From Bacteroidia bacterium (lineage in GTDB: Bacteria > Bacteroidota > Bacteroidia > Flavobacteriales > Flavobacteriaceae), in NCBI GenBank assembly GCA_030425285.1, contig JAUIAY010000004.1, positions 1 through 64,000 of the forward strand: DNA of 64,000 nucleotides. Reading direction: 5' to 3'. Position numbers and translations under genes: made by a program. How positions within the stretch are numbered: position 1 is the stretch's first letter; every line of letters starts with the position of its first letter. Positions 16,597-26,900 of the stretch are shown here, one piece after another. The notes beneath the pieces are model-generated. The model did no database searches, was not told the origin of the DNA, and was given only the letters and a program-made list of their open reading frames with translations.

Positions 16597-18633
16597 ATGT
16601 CACAACAAAGGTTGCTTGCTGCTATCATGTTTACAGATATAGAAGGCTATACTTCCCTAATGCAGCGTGACGAAGCCGAAACCATATTGATTAGAAATAG
16701 ACATCGCGATGTTTTTAAGGAGATTACAGCAAAACACAACGGTCATATTGTTCAGTATTTTGGTGATGGTACATTAAGCACATTTAAAAGTACTGTTGAA
16801 GCCGTTGATTGTGCCATTGAATTACAGATGGCGTTTTTAAAAGAACCCAAGATTCCTATTAGGATTGGTATTCATGTAGGGGATATTGTATATTCCAAAG
16901 ATGATATTATAGGTGATGCAGTAAATGTGGCGTCGCGTATTGAAGCCTGCGCATTACCAGGCAGCATATTGATTTCTGATAGAGTCCATGACCAAATACG
17001 TAACCATAGCCATATAGAATCCAAGTTTCTTGATGCCTTTGAATTAAAGAATGTTAATGAAACGATACCTATTTTTGCCATAGCCAATAAAGGTTTGGTA
17101 GTTCCCAAAAAGGAAACCATAAAGCAGAAGTTAAAGACTTCTGTTCCTCAAAAAAGGAAGCATTTAGGTTTGAAAATTTTGGTGCCAGTCTTAATACTAT
17201 TGGCTCTTATTTTTGCATTTTACCAATTGGATTTTTTTAAGGGACCTAATTCGGTAATTGAAAAATCCATTGCTGTTTTACCATTTGATAACTTAAGTAA
17301 TGATCATGATGCTGAAATTTTTAGAGATGGTATGACAGATGACATTCTTACCAATTTATCTAAAATAAAAGATTTGCATGTCATTTCCCGAAACTCGGTA
17401 ATGCACTATAAGGACACGGATAAGAACCTTGACAAAATAGCTAGAGAGTTAGGGGTTTCCTATGTTTTGGTGGGAAGTATTTTAAAATACGATAATGATG
17501 TGCGCATCAATACGCAGCTTATTGAAGTGAGTTCAGATAAAATAATAAGCGGCAATAAATATGATGTGGTCTTGACTGATATTTTTAAAGTGCAATCAGA
17601 AGTCTCTCAAAAAATTGTCGAAGCTTTAGACATGAGTATTTCATTTGAAGAGCAAAAGGAGTTATCATCGATACCAGTACGTGACATTGAAGCTTACAAA
17701 CTCTTTTTGACAGGAAGGAAGGAAGCAGACAAACGCAATAGTGAAAGCTTGGCCAAAAGTATTGAGTTATACGAAAAGGCCATTGAGATAGATTCCAATT
17801 ATGCTGAAGCCTATGCCGAAATAGCGAATTCGATTTATCTGGAAACTTACTATTCTTCAAGAGATCCAGAAGAAGCGTCTCGACTCGCAAATGAGTATCT
17901 GGATAAAGCGGAACAAATAAACAATAAAGTCTCTCGAATATATTCGGTTAAAGGATTGATTTATAATATTGAAGGGAAGAAGGAAGAGGCTCAAGCAGCC
18001 TTCGAAAAAGCCATAGCATTATCACCAAATGATTTAACGGCAAGACACCAATACTCTACATTTTTTTATTATAATCAGGAATATGAAAAACAACTGGAAC
18101 AAGCCAAAATAGCCTATAGGTTAGACCCCTTGTCATTTGCTACGGCCAATGGGTATTTTACGGCTTTAATGTCGAATTATAAGTATGATGAAGCTGAACA
18201 GCTTATGAAAAAGCTTCAAAAAGAAGATTCAGGAAATAACGAGTTTGTTATTAACAGGAATTTTTTCAGACTTTATGCAGATCAGGATAAGTATCAACAG
18301 GCTATTGTGCCTTTAACTGAAATGGTTAAAAAACAGAATGTTTTCAATCGCTTTTTGGGTTATTATTACACGAAAGTTGGAGATACCTTGAGTGCATACA
18401 AGATTATTGATTCCATACAAAAAAATGCTCACCCTGATGAGAAAAGCCACCAATTGGCTATGGTTTATTCTAGTTTAAAATTAACAGATAGTGTTTTATT
18501 TTATTTAGATACAGTAAGACACAAGCAAACTAGAACTTTAAGACGAGAGCGTAATGACTTTTTTAGTTATTTAGATGATGACCCTAGATTCATTAAAATC
18601 TTGAAGGATCATGGTATTAAAGTCAGTGAATAA
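16597..18633 (+). CDS. Class III adenylate/guanylate cyclase with FlgO/TolB-like and TPR domains
   Basis: 678 residues. The cyclase domain (about 1-165) has MFTDIEGYT (first metal Asp), QYFGDGTLSTF (second metal Asp) and GDAVNVASRIE (catalytic Asn and Arg). A membrane helix lies at about 190-210 and is followed by an AVLPFDNLS region (about 226-345) typical of TolB/FlgO-like domains in TPR cyclases, then TPR repeats to the end. It should make cyclic nucleotide in the cytoplasm in response to signals on the far side of the membrane. By hand alignment the base-selecting Lys before GDG is Gln, so ATP specificity is uncertain. It is divergent from the CNB/sigma-54 activator, the natural receiver for its product. 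Confidence 0.92.
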   Translation: MSQQRLLAAIMFTDIEGYTSLMQRDEAETILIRNRHRDVFKEITAKHNGHIVQYFGDGTLSTFKSTVEAVDCAIELQMAFLKEPKIPIRIGIHVGDIVYSKDDIIGDAVNVASRIEACALPGSILISDRVHDQIRNHSHIESKFLDAFELKNVNETIPIFAIANKGLVVPKKETIKQKLKTSVPQKRKHLGLKILVPVLILLALIFAFYQLDFFKGPNSVIEKSIAVLPFDNLSNDHDAEIFRDGMTDDILTNLSKIKDLHVISRNSVMHYKDTDKNLDKIARELGVSYVLVGSILKYDNDVRINTQLIEVSSDKIISGNKYDVVLTDIFKVQSEVSQKIVEALDMSISFEEQKELSSIPVRDIEAYKLFLTGRKEADKRNSESLAKSIELYEKAIEIDSNYAEAYAEIANSIYLETYYSSRDPEEASRLANEYLDKAEQINNKVSRIYSVKGLIYNIEGKKEEAQAAFEKAIALSPNDLTARHQYSTFFYYNQEYEKQLEQAKIAYRLDPLSFATANGYFTALMSNYKYDEAEQLMKKLQKEDSGNNEFVINRNFFRLYADQDKYQQAIVPLTEMVKKQNVFNRFLGYYYTKVGDTLSAYKIIDSIQKNAHPDEKSHQLAMVYSSLKLTDSVLFYLDTVRHKQTRTLRRERNDFFSYLDDDPRFIKILKDHGIKVSE

Positions 18634-18704
18634 GATTAAGCAATAATTTTTTTGACGTTTTATAAAACTGTAATTGTCAAAATTGCTAGAATGCATTAAA
18701 AATA

Positions 18705-19265
18705 CTAGCTAATAATCTTATTCTTTTTAAGTGCTTTTATCATGCTTTCAGAAAACTTTTTCATGATTCCCCTTTTATCGGGAGAATCTGTGGCTTTTAG
18801 GACTTTGGTAAATACTGGTCCTGCGTCTTTTTTATTATAGAATTCAGCACTTAATTGAATTTCCTTTTTGGTTTTGGTGCCACCAGCTATTGGTACACTG
18901 CCTCCCAGATTGACTCTAAAAATTCCTAGCTTGACAGGTTTGGTACCAACATTGGCATTAATAGACGGTGTTTTTTTATAGGTGTTGTTGGTTTCAGGGT
19001 TTATAAAAGCTATGAGACCTGTAATACCAAGGTCTGTTATTTTTTGTAAAAACTGTTCTTCATTTTCTAAATCTTTGGCAGCAATGTTGCCTTGTGTGAT
19101 GATGGCTTGGTAGCCTTCTGCTTTTAATTGGTTGACCATTTCGGTTTCCATTTGTTTTGCCAGTTCTTTATCACTAAACTTGGCTAGTACTAAAAACTTT
19201 TGTTCTTGTGCCTGACTGGAAACAATGGCAAATAATAATGACAATAAGGTTACTTTAAATTTCAT
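18705..19265 (-). CDS. Secreted protein of unknown function
   Basis: 186 residues with a signal peptide (MKFKVTLLSLLFAIVSSQAQ). The mature part begins with EQKFLVLAKFSDKELA, which with MVNQLKAEGYQAI suggests an alternating alpha/beta fold. The C terminus is helical and lysine-rich (MKKFSESMIKALKKN). I do not recognise a family. It lies 22 bp downstream of the amidohydrolase on the same strand and could be its operon partner. It converges with the cyclase gene. Confidence 0.7.
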   Translation of the reverse strand: MKFKVTLLSLLFAIVSSQAQEQKFLVLAKFSDKELAKQMETEMVNQLKAEGYQAIITQGNIAAKDLENEEQFLQKITDLGITGLIAFINPETNNTYKKTPSINANVGTKPVKLGIFRVNLGGSVPIAGGTKTKKEIQLSAEFYNKKDAGPVFTKVLKATDSPDKRGIMKKFSESMIKALKKNKIIS

Positions 19266-19287
19266 GAAATTGGTTTTTTAATTGTGT

Positions 19288-20631
19288 TTATTCTTGTTTA
19301 AAAATTGCTAGTGTTGCGGTAATAGCGGCTTTGGTGCCAAATTCAACAGCACTTAAATCTACTTCAAAGTCCCCATTGTGAGCATTAAAAGGTAGCTTGC
19401 CTTCCTTAAAAGCATTTTTGAATCTTTCAGGTTCTGCAACACCTACCTGAATATAACAATACTCTTTTTTGGTGTTATGAATGACCAAATGATGAAAATC
19501 CTCTGAACCCATAATGGAAGGCAGCATTGTTTCATCTAATAAAAAGCTATTGTCTGCCATTAATGGTTTTAAGGAGTTTTGTACTGTTTTAGTCAACTCG
19601 TTACTATTATCAAGTGGGTAAGACCATCCTTTAAACTGTATTGTAGGGTATTTTTCTTTTGGAATATTGTAGGCATGAGCAATCCCTTCGTTGATTCTTT
19701 TGATACCTTCAATCATGGTTTTTCGGTCATTTTCACTAAACCAACGTAGGTTGACCTTCAACAAGGCTGATTCTGGAATTACATTATTATCACTTCCTGC
19801 TTGTATAGAGCCTACCGTAATTACAGCAGAGTTTTTAGGGTCAATTCCACGACTTACTATGGCCTGATATTGCATAATAGCTGCTGCGGCCATTACAATT
19901 GGGTCTTTGGACAGGTTGGGTGTAGAGCCATGACCTCCAACTCCATGAAAGGTAACATCCAGTTGGTCTGTTCCAGCCATACGAACGCCAGCGGCGGCTG
20001 CAATGATGCCAACCCCAAGAGGTGCGCTGTGAATTCCAAATAAATAATCAGGTTCTGGGACATTGAATTTGGTGTAAAGACCATCGTTTACCATAGCTTC
20101 AGCACCTGATATGGGTTCTTCAGCTGGTTGACCAATGAATATTAAAGTACCTTTCCATAAATCTTTATGTTCAGCAAAAAATTTGGCGGTAGCCAGCATC
20201 CAGGTTACATGGATATCATGACCACAAGCATGCATCACAGGAGTTTCTGTGCCATTGTCCAATTTGACAATCTTGGTGCTTTTATAAGGCAGGTCTGTGG
20301 TTTCTTTTACCGCATTACAATCCATATCTGCACGATACATTACAATTGGGCCATCTCCATTTTTTAGAACTCCTGCCACTCCTGTTATTCCAATACCTTC
20401 GGACACATTATAGCCATAGGATTTTAATTCCTTACTAATAATGCCAGCGGTTCTAACTTCCATAAAGCCCAGCTCTGGATTTTGATGAATATCTTTGAAA
20501 ATAGCTATGAATTTATCATTATCCTTGGCAATGGAACTACTGATTATACCTTCTTGACTTTGTGCAACTAGAATAGGGTTGCACAGGAATGCTATGAAAA
20601 GCAAGGTGCAACCTAAAACATTTTGTTTCAT
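19288..20631 (-). CDS. Secreted M20 family amidohydrolase (hippurate hydrolase-like)
   Basis: 447 residues with an N-terminal signal peptide ending near QSQ. Metal-binding motifs of M20D peptidases are present: IHQNPELGF, YRADMDCNAV, MHACGHDIHV, GQPAEEP and, near the end, MGSEDFHHL. They hydrolyse N-acyl amino acids (hippurate, indoleacetyl or acyl-Cys conjugates) with two metal ions. Export to the periplasm is common for this group in Bacteroidota. Its likely operon partner is the unknown secreted protein 22 bp downstream. No TAnnTTTG promoter was found upstream. Confidence 0.9.
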   Translation of the reverse strand: MKQNVLGCTLLFIAFLCNPILVAQSQEGIISSSIAKDNDKFIAIFKDIHQNPELGFMEVRTAGIISKELKSYGYNVSEGIGITGVAGVLKNGDGPIVMYRADMDCNAVKETTDLPYKSTKIVKLDNGTETPVMHACGHDIHVTWMLATAKFFAEHKDLWKGTLIFIGQPAEEPISGAEAMVNDGLYTKFNVPEPDYLFGIHSAPLGVGIIAAAAGVRMAGTDQLDVTFHGVGGHGSTPNLSKDPIVMAAAAIMQYQAIVSRGIDPKNSAVITVGSIQAGSDNNVIPESALLKVNLRWFSENDRKTMIEGIKRINEGIAHAYNIPKEKYPTIQFKGWSYPLDNSNELTKTVQNSLKPLMADNSFLLDETMLPSIMGSEDFHHLVIHNTKKEYCYIQVGVAEPERFKNAFKEGKLPFNAHNGDFEVDLSAVEFGTKAAITATLAIFKQE

Positions 20632-20910
20632 TGGTATGGGATTTTTGGTTAGTGTTGAAATGAATCACTAATGTAAGGTTTTTTTTGACAGAAAAACAGA
20701 GAACTACCTGATTTATTGTATGTTAAATAATGTCTTTGTTAGAACAAGCTTGAATCTGATTCAGATTTTATGGACAATTTTTATGAATGACAGATTTGTA
20801 GGTGTCTATAGACTAGATATAAAACTCTTGCTGTTTTATCATTGCTTGACAATAATTAAAGTTCCTTACTCCAATAATTTGTATCATTGTATAACCAAAA
20901 ATATACTTTT

Positions 20911-23721
20911 GTGAAGTTAAAACCAGCTTATATACTTCTTCTTTGTCTTGTATTGTTGTCCAATAAAATATCAGCTCAAGAATTACCACCTATAGAGGTT
21001 TATAGTCCCAAACAGTATGGTGCTGAAAATCAGAATTGGGGGATTTCGCAATCTTCAAGTAAATATATTTATGTAGCCAATAATAAAGGTCTTCTGGAGT
21101 ACAATGGCGCTGAATGGCAGTTGTATCCTTCACCCAATGAAACTATTATTCGATCGGTAACTGTTGTAGACGATATAATTTATACAGGTTGTTACATGGA
21201 GTTTGGATATTGGAAACGAAATGATTTGGGTATTCTGGTTTATCAGTCCTTATCTGAAAGTTTACAAACGCCTCTAATAGAAGATGAGCAGTTTTGGAGT
21301 ATTAAATCTATCGATAATTGGATTTTATTTCAGTCTTTAAATAGAATATACATTTATCATGTCCTCGATAAAGCTTTTAACGTTATTGAGAGTAAGGTTT
21401 CTTTGACTAAAATGTATAAGGTTGATGAAACTATATATTTTCAGGACATCCAGGAAGGGCTTTTTAAAATAGAAAATGGCAAATCTGTATTGGTGTCGGA
21501 TAATACTATTTTTAAGAATAATATCATTGTTAACATATACAATCACAACAATCAGTTTTTAGTTGAAACACAAGATCTAGGGTTTTATATTTTACAAGAC
21601 TCGGTTGTTAGTCCATGGGAAATTCCTGCTAAAGACTTACTCAATCGTGTAACGGTTTACAGCAGTATCAAGCTAAAGGATAATAGTTTTGCCCTAGGAA
21701 CCATTTCTAATGGTATTATTCACTTAACCGAAAATGGTGAGGCAAATTATAAAATCAATCAAATAAACGGGTTGAGCAATAACACGGTATTGTCATTGTT
21801 TGAGGACTCGGAACAAAATATATGGTTGGGTTTAGATAATGGAATTAACTGTGTTAACATTACGTCTCCTTTTACAATTTATAATGATGATAAAGGTGAA
21901 ATAGGGACTGTATATGCTTCGGCTATTTATAACAATAATTTGTATCTGGGAACCAATCAGGGTTTATTTGTTAAGGGACTTGACAGAGACGAACCATTTC
22001 ACTTTATTGAAGGTACTAAAGGCCAGGTTTGGTGTTTGGTAAAGATTGACAACACCTTGTTTTGTGGGCACAATAATGGAACTTTTATTGTTAAGGATAA
22101 GTCGGCAGATTTAATTTTAAGAATAAATGGTACCTGGAATATCAAAACTATTAAAGGGTATGATGATTTATTACTGCAGGGAAATTATAACGGTCTCAAT
22201 ATTTTAGAGAAAAAAGATGGCAATTGGGTTTTTAGAAACAAAATAGAGGGCTTCAATAACTCTTCAAAATACTTTGAAATGGATGATGCCCAAAACATAT
22301 TTGTCAGTCATGAGTATAAAGGCGTTTTTAAGATTAAGGCGGATGATACCTATAGAAAAGCTCTAAAAGTTGAAAAGGATACATCAATAGGACAAGGACT
22401 AAACTCAAGTTTGCTAAAACATAACAATGACATTATTTACGCCTATAAAAATGGTGTTTTTAAGTATAACCAAGAGATTCAAACTTTTGAAAAGGATAGT
22501 ATTTTAAGTAAGATTTTTGAAAATGATACCTACACGTCTGGTAAACTGATTTCTGAAAAGGAAACCAATACTATTTGGGGTTTCTCTCAGAAGAACTTAA
22601 CTTATGTGACTCCCGGAAAGTTTAGTGGCCATCCTAATGTTAATATGCTAGCCTTCCCAAATTCTCTTCGTAAGGGCATGACAGGTTATGAGAATATTAC
22701 ACATGTTGTGGGTGATAAGTATATTTTTGGGTCTTCTACTGGTTATACAGTTATTAATCTGGATAAGTTTACTGACAAACAGTATGAATTATCTCTTAAT
22801 TCCATTACAAACCATTCACTGGATACGGAACCGCAACTCATATCCAAGAATACTAAAGGCGATTTTACGAATAAGCAAAACAATATTGAATTCACATTTA
22901 GTATTCCAGAATTTGACAAATATCTTGAACCTGAATATCAATATCAACTGGAAGGTTTTTATGATTCTTGGAGTGATTGGTCTAACAATTCAAGCGAATT
23001 GTTCAAGAATTTGCCTTATGGCGATTATACTTTCAAGGTTCGAGGTAAAGTAGGGAATACGTTAACTACTAATACGGCCAGTTATCAATTTACTATAGGC
23101 AAGCCATGGTATTTGTCAACAATAGCTATAGTTGTTTATATTATGTCCGTTCTGCTGTTTTCGTTGTTTATGCATATACTTTATAAGAATTATTATAAAA
23201 AGCAACGCATTAAACTACTTAAGGAAACCGAACGGGAAATTGAATTAAAGGGGTTGGAGAATAAGCAGCAGCTTATGCATTTTGAAAATGAAAAGCTTCA
23301 GCAGGATATTGAAAGCAAAAGCAGGGAACTGGCGATTTCGACTATGAACCTTATAAAGAAGAATGAGTTTTTGAATAATATCAAGGATAGATTAAAGGAA
23401 GCTAAAGAAGATAAAACTATCAAATCGGTAATTAGAATAATTGATAAAAACTTAAACAATAAAGATGATTGGAAGTTCTTTGAAGAGGCCTTTAATAATG
23501 CCGATAAGGATTTTTTAGCTAAAGTAAAAGCAAAGCATCCATCATTAACTCCTAACGATTTAAAACTCTGCGCATATTTACGATTGAATTTATCATCCAA
23601 AGAGATTGCTCCGCTATTAAATATTTCGCCAAAAAGCGTGGAGGTAAAACGATATCGATTGCGAAAAAAAATGAATTTACCGCACGAAGCTAGCTTAACA
23701 AATTACATTCTTGAAATTTAA
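20911..23721 (+). CDS. Sensor-regulator of the laminarin locus (beta-propeller, Y_Y_Y, LuxR-type HTH)
   Basis: About 936 residues. A signal peptide (KLKPAYILLLCLVLLSNKIS) leads into seven-bladed propeller-type repeats (about 30-640, e.g. NNGIWLGLDNGINCVN-like blades), then a Y_Y_Y domain (about 660-735), one membrane helix (about 745-765), a coiled coil, and a C-terminal LuxR-type HTH (LTPNDLKLCAYLRL, SSKEIAPLLNIS, VKRYRLRKK). It has no kinase or receiver, so it is a one-component SusR-like activator that binds glycan fragments outside and DNA inside. I prefer GTG at 20911, because it starts a clean signal peptide; TTG at 20887 also opens this frame. It should control the susC operon 240 bp downstream. 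Confidence 0.86.
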   Translation: MKLKPAYILLLCLVLLSNKISAQELPPIEVYSPKQYGAENQNWGISQSSSKYIYVANNKGLLEYNGAEWQLYPSPNETIIRSVTVVDDIIYTGCYMEFGYWKRNDLGILVYQSLSESLQTPLIEDEQFWSIKSIDNWILFQSLNRIYIYHVLDKAFNVIESKVSLTKMYKVDETIYFQDIQEGLFKIENGKSVLVSDNTIFKNNIIVNIYNHNNQFLVETQDLGFYILQDSVVSPWEIPAKDLLNRVTVYSSIKLKDNSFALGTISNGIIHLTENGEANYKINQINGLSNNTVLSLFEDSEQNIWLGLDNGINCVNITSPFTIYNDDKGEIGTVYASAIYNNNLYLGTNQGLFVKGLDRDEPFHFIEGTKGQVWCLVKIDNTLFCGHNNGTFIVKDKSADLILRINGTWNIKTIKGYDDLLLQGNYNGLNILEKKDGNWVFRNKIEGFNNSSKYFEMDDAQNIFVSHEYKGVFKIKADDTYRKALKVEKDTSIGQGLNSSLLKHNNDIIYAYKNGVFKYNQEIQTFEKDSILSKIFENDTYTSGKLISEKETNTIWGFSQKNLTYVTPGKFSGHPNVNMLAFPNSLRKGMTGYENITHVVGDKYIFGSSTGYTVINLDKFTDKQYELSLNSITNHSLDTEPQLISKNTKGDFTNKQNNIEFTFSIPEFDKYLEPEYQYQLEGFYDSWSDWSNNSSELFKNLPYGDYTFKVRGKVGNTLTTNTASYQFTIGKPWYLSTIAIVVYIMSVLLFSLFMHILYKNYYKKQRIKLLKETEREIELKGLENKQQLMHFENEKLQQDIESKSRELAISTMNLIKKNEFLNNIKDRLKEAKEDKTIKSVIRIIDKNLNNKDDWKFFEEAFNNADKDFLAKVKAKHPSLTPNDLKLCAYLRLNLSSKEIAPLLNISPKSVEVKRYRLRKKMNLPHEASLTNYILEI

Positions 23722-23958
23722 TACCCAAACAAATGCATTTTTAAACTATACATTACCACTACAAAGGGTGTTTTTTGTTTGGATTACAACGTTGTAGTTC
23801 ATTTTATCTATCATTTTCAATTTGACATTATTACTGGTGTTTTGTTATTAAAATCTTAAAAAACCATATCTTTTTTTTAATTGTATACTTTTTGTTGTGG
23901 TGAATTTTAACGATTTCATAACATATTGTGATAAGTTTACACAACTAAAGATTACACT
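23722..23958 (+). promoter_or_regulatory. Control region of the laminarin operon
   Basis: The 237-bp gap between the regulator and susC holds the perfect palindrome TACAACGTTGTA (23785-23796) and a nearby half site CTACAA. A box close to TAnnTTTG (TATACTTTTTG near 23884, one base too long) may be the -7 element. The palindrome is about 100 bp upstream of that box, a typical activator distance. Confidence 0.5.
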
Positions 23959-26900
23959 ATGATATCAAAAAACTTATTAACCACATTATTTCTAATAATG
24001 TCTGCATTTGCATTTTCCCAAAATGTAGATGTTTCCGGGTCGGTCAAAGATTCGGAATCTCAAATACCACTAGTTGGTGTCAATATTATCATAAAGAATA
24101 CCACTCAAGGAGTCATTTCGGATTTTGATGGAAATTTTTCATTTCAGAATATTCCAGTTAATTCTGTTTTGGTTTTTTCTTATTTGGGATATGAGGAAAA
24201 AGAAGTAGTTGTTTCGAGCAGTGAACCTATTACAGTATTTATGGCAGAGTCTGCTGAAGCTTTGGGAGAGGTTGTACTGATTGGATATGGCTCTCAAAAC
24301 AAAAAAGATGTTACAGGAGCGATTTCTTTAGTGACATCAGAAACATTGGATGATTTAAAACCTGTTGATGCGGCAATTGCTCTACAAGGGACAGTGTCAG
24401 GTGTTACTGTTAACTCTGGTTCAGGATCTCCAGGTGGCGGTTTCAATCTTATTATCAGAGGTATAAGCTCCAACCAAAACAATGCACCGTTGGTCATTGT
24501 AGATGGTTACAGAGGTGATTTAAATAGTATAAACCCTAATGACATAGAGTCAATTTCGATATTAAAAGATGCCCAAGCCGCCATTTATGGAATTGAAGGT
24601 GCAAATGGTGTGGTTTTGGTAAAAACTAAAGGTGGTAGGAAGAATACCAAGCCTACATTAAGTTACGATGTGTACACTGGCTTTCAGGAAACTACCAGAA
24701 AGCTTCCTTATTTAAATGCCAGTGAGTATGCGCTGTTGTTAAACGAAAGTTATGCTGCTAATGGTCAGGAAATCCCATTTGAAAATGTAGGTGGTTTGGG
24801 AACAGGAACCGATTGGCAAGATGAAGTTTTTGATACCGCACCAATTATTAACCATAATTTGAGATTAAGCGGAGGTGGTGAAAATGTAACGTATTATTTT
24901 GGAGCAAATAGATTGGAGCAAGATGGTATTGTAGCAAGTGATAAGTCTAATTACATTAGAAATAATATCAAAGTCAGATTAGGAGTCGATATTACAAAGA
25001 AGCTTAAATTTTCTACTAATGCTAATTATTTTGCTAACAAAAGAAAGTCCATTTCAGAAAATGCTCTAGGATCGGTATTGTTCAATGCTCTGAATTATGC
25101 GCCAACTTATAGCCCAAATGAAGATGACATTTCAGGGTTTTTAGGAAATGAAGTCATAAATCCACTATCACAAATTAACAATACCTTCAACGAATATTTA
25201 GGAGAAGGGTTGGAAGGTAATTTTCAATTGGAGTATGATCTATTGGAGGGGTTAACAGTAACCTCACGTTTTGGCTACAAGACTTATAATGACAAAGGCA
25301 AAACTTTTGCGCCCATAGTTGACTATGGTTCTGGAAAGGTATTTAATAATGTCAGAAGTCGCGTTGATCAAAGCAGAACATCTTACAGTTATTACAATTG
25401 GGAAACATTTATTAACTACGATAAAATGTTTGGAAATCACCATGTTACCCTAACATTGGGGACAAGCGCCCAAAAAAGTTCTGGAGATGGCCTTTTTGCT
25501 TCTGGATTTGATGTACCAAACAACTCTTGGGATTTTGCAGATATTAGTTTGACAACTGGCTTAAGCGATGCCATACCAAATGGGTCGTATGTTTTTGATA
25601 ATAGATTGACGTCTTATTTTACTAGATTACAATACGATTTTGCTGGAAAGTATTTATTATCAGCTATGATTCGTAGAGATGGTTCTTCAGATTTTTCACC
25701 TGATAACAGAATAGATTATTTCCCATCCTTTACTGCTGGATGGAAAATATCTGAAGAGAGCTTCTTAAAGGATTCAGAAGTTATCAATTTCTTGAAATTA
25801 AGAGGTAGTTATGGTTTATTGGGTAATAATGTGGGAAGTGACCTTTATAGAACGACCTTAAACGGAGAAGCCACTTATGTCTTTGATGGTGTGTTAGTAA
25901 ATGGTGTAGCTTCAGGTAGGTTGCCAAATCCAGATGCCAAATGGGAAGTAGGCGAGAAACTAGATATAGGTATCGATTTAAAGTTATTTAACAACAAAAT
26001 TGATTTTACAGCTGATGTATTTTCAGAAGATAGAAACGACTTGTTAATTGGAAATTTACCAGTTTCAGGGACTTTGGGAACAGGAGCTCCAGGAGCAGGT
26101 AATCCAACAGTAAACGCTGGTACAACAAGAAACACAGGCTTTGAATTTGCTATTGGGTATACAGGAGATATTTCTGAAAACTTCTCATTTGGAGTCAATT
26201 ATAACTTTACAAGCATAAAAGGTGAAGTCATATCAATTAACGGAGGAGTCATTCAAGAAGGTGGTGCATTTGGAGTAGGTCAATTGGCACCATCGCGTAT
26301 GGAAGTTGGACAACCAATAGGCTATTTTTACGGATTACAAACTGATGGAATCTTTCAAAATCAAGCTGAAGTTGATGCCCATCCATCACAGCTGGCTTTA
26401 GGAGCTGAAGCTGCACCTGGAGATTTCAGGTATGTTGATGTAAATGGTGATGGCGAAATTACCTTTGATGATAGAACCTATCTAGGAAAACCTCAAGCCG
26501 ATTTTTATATGGGTCTGAATTTAAATTTTAAGTATAAAAATATAGACTTTTCAGCTTATTCCTATGCGGAAGTTGGAAAGGAAATGGTTCGTAATTACGA
26601 GCGCGACCAACCTAATGTAAATAGGCTAAACTTATATTTAGACAGATGGACAGGTGAAGGTACTAGTAACTCTGTGCCAAGAACTACCGTGGGAGCTACT
26701 ACAAATAAATTGTTTTCAGATTTCTACGTAGAAGACGCCTCCTTTTTAAGAATTCAAAATATTCAGTTGGGATATTCATTATCACCTCAAGTTTTGGAGA
26801 CTATAGGAATGAGCAAGGTTCGTGTTTATGCAGCTGTAAACAATGCATTTACTTTTACGGAGTATAATGGTTATGATCCTGCTGCAACAACAGGAGAGGC

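Noticed and set aside
20720-20910. 64-codon plus-strand frame before the laminarin regulator
   Set aside because: Overlaps the regulator start and has no family likeness or promoter spacing.
20904-20911. TACTTTTG as the -7 box of the laminarin regulator
   Set aside because: It fits TAnnTTTG, but transcription would start after the only usable start codons, so it is probably chance.
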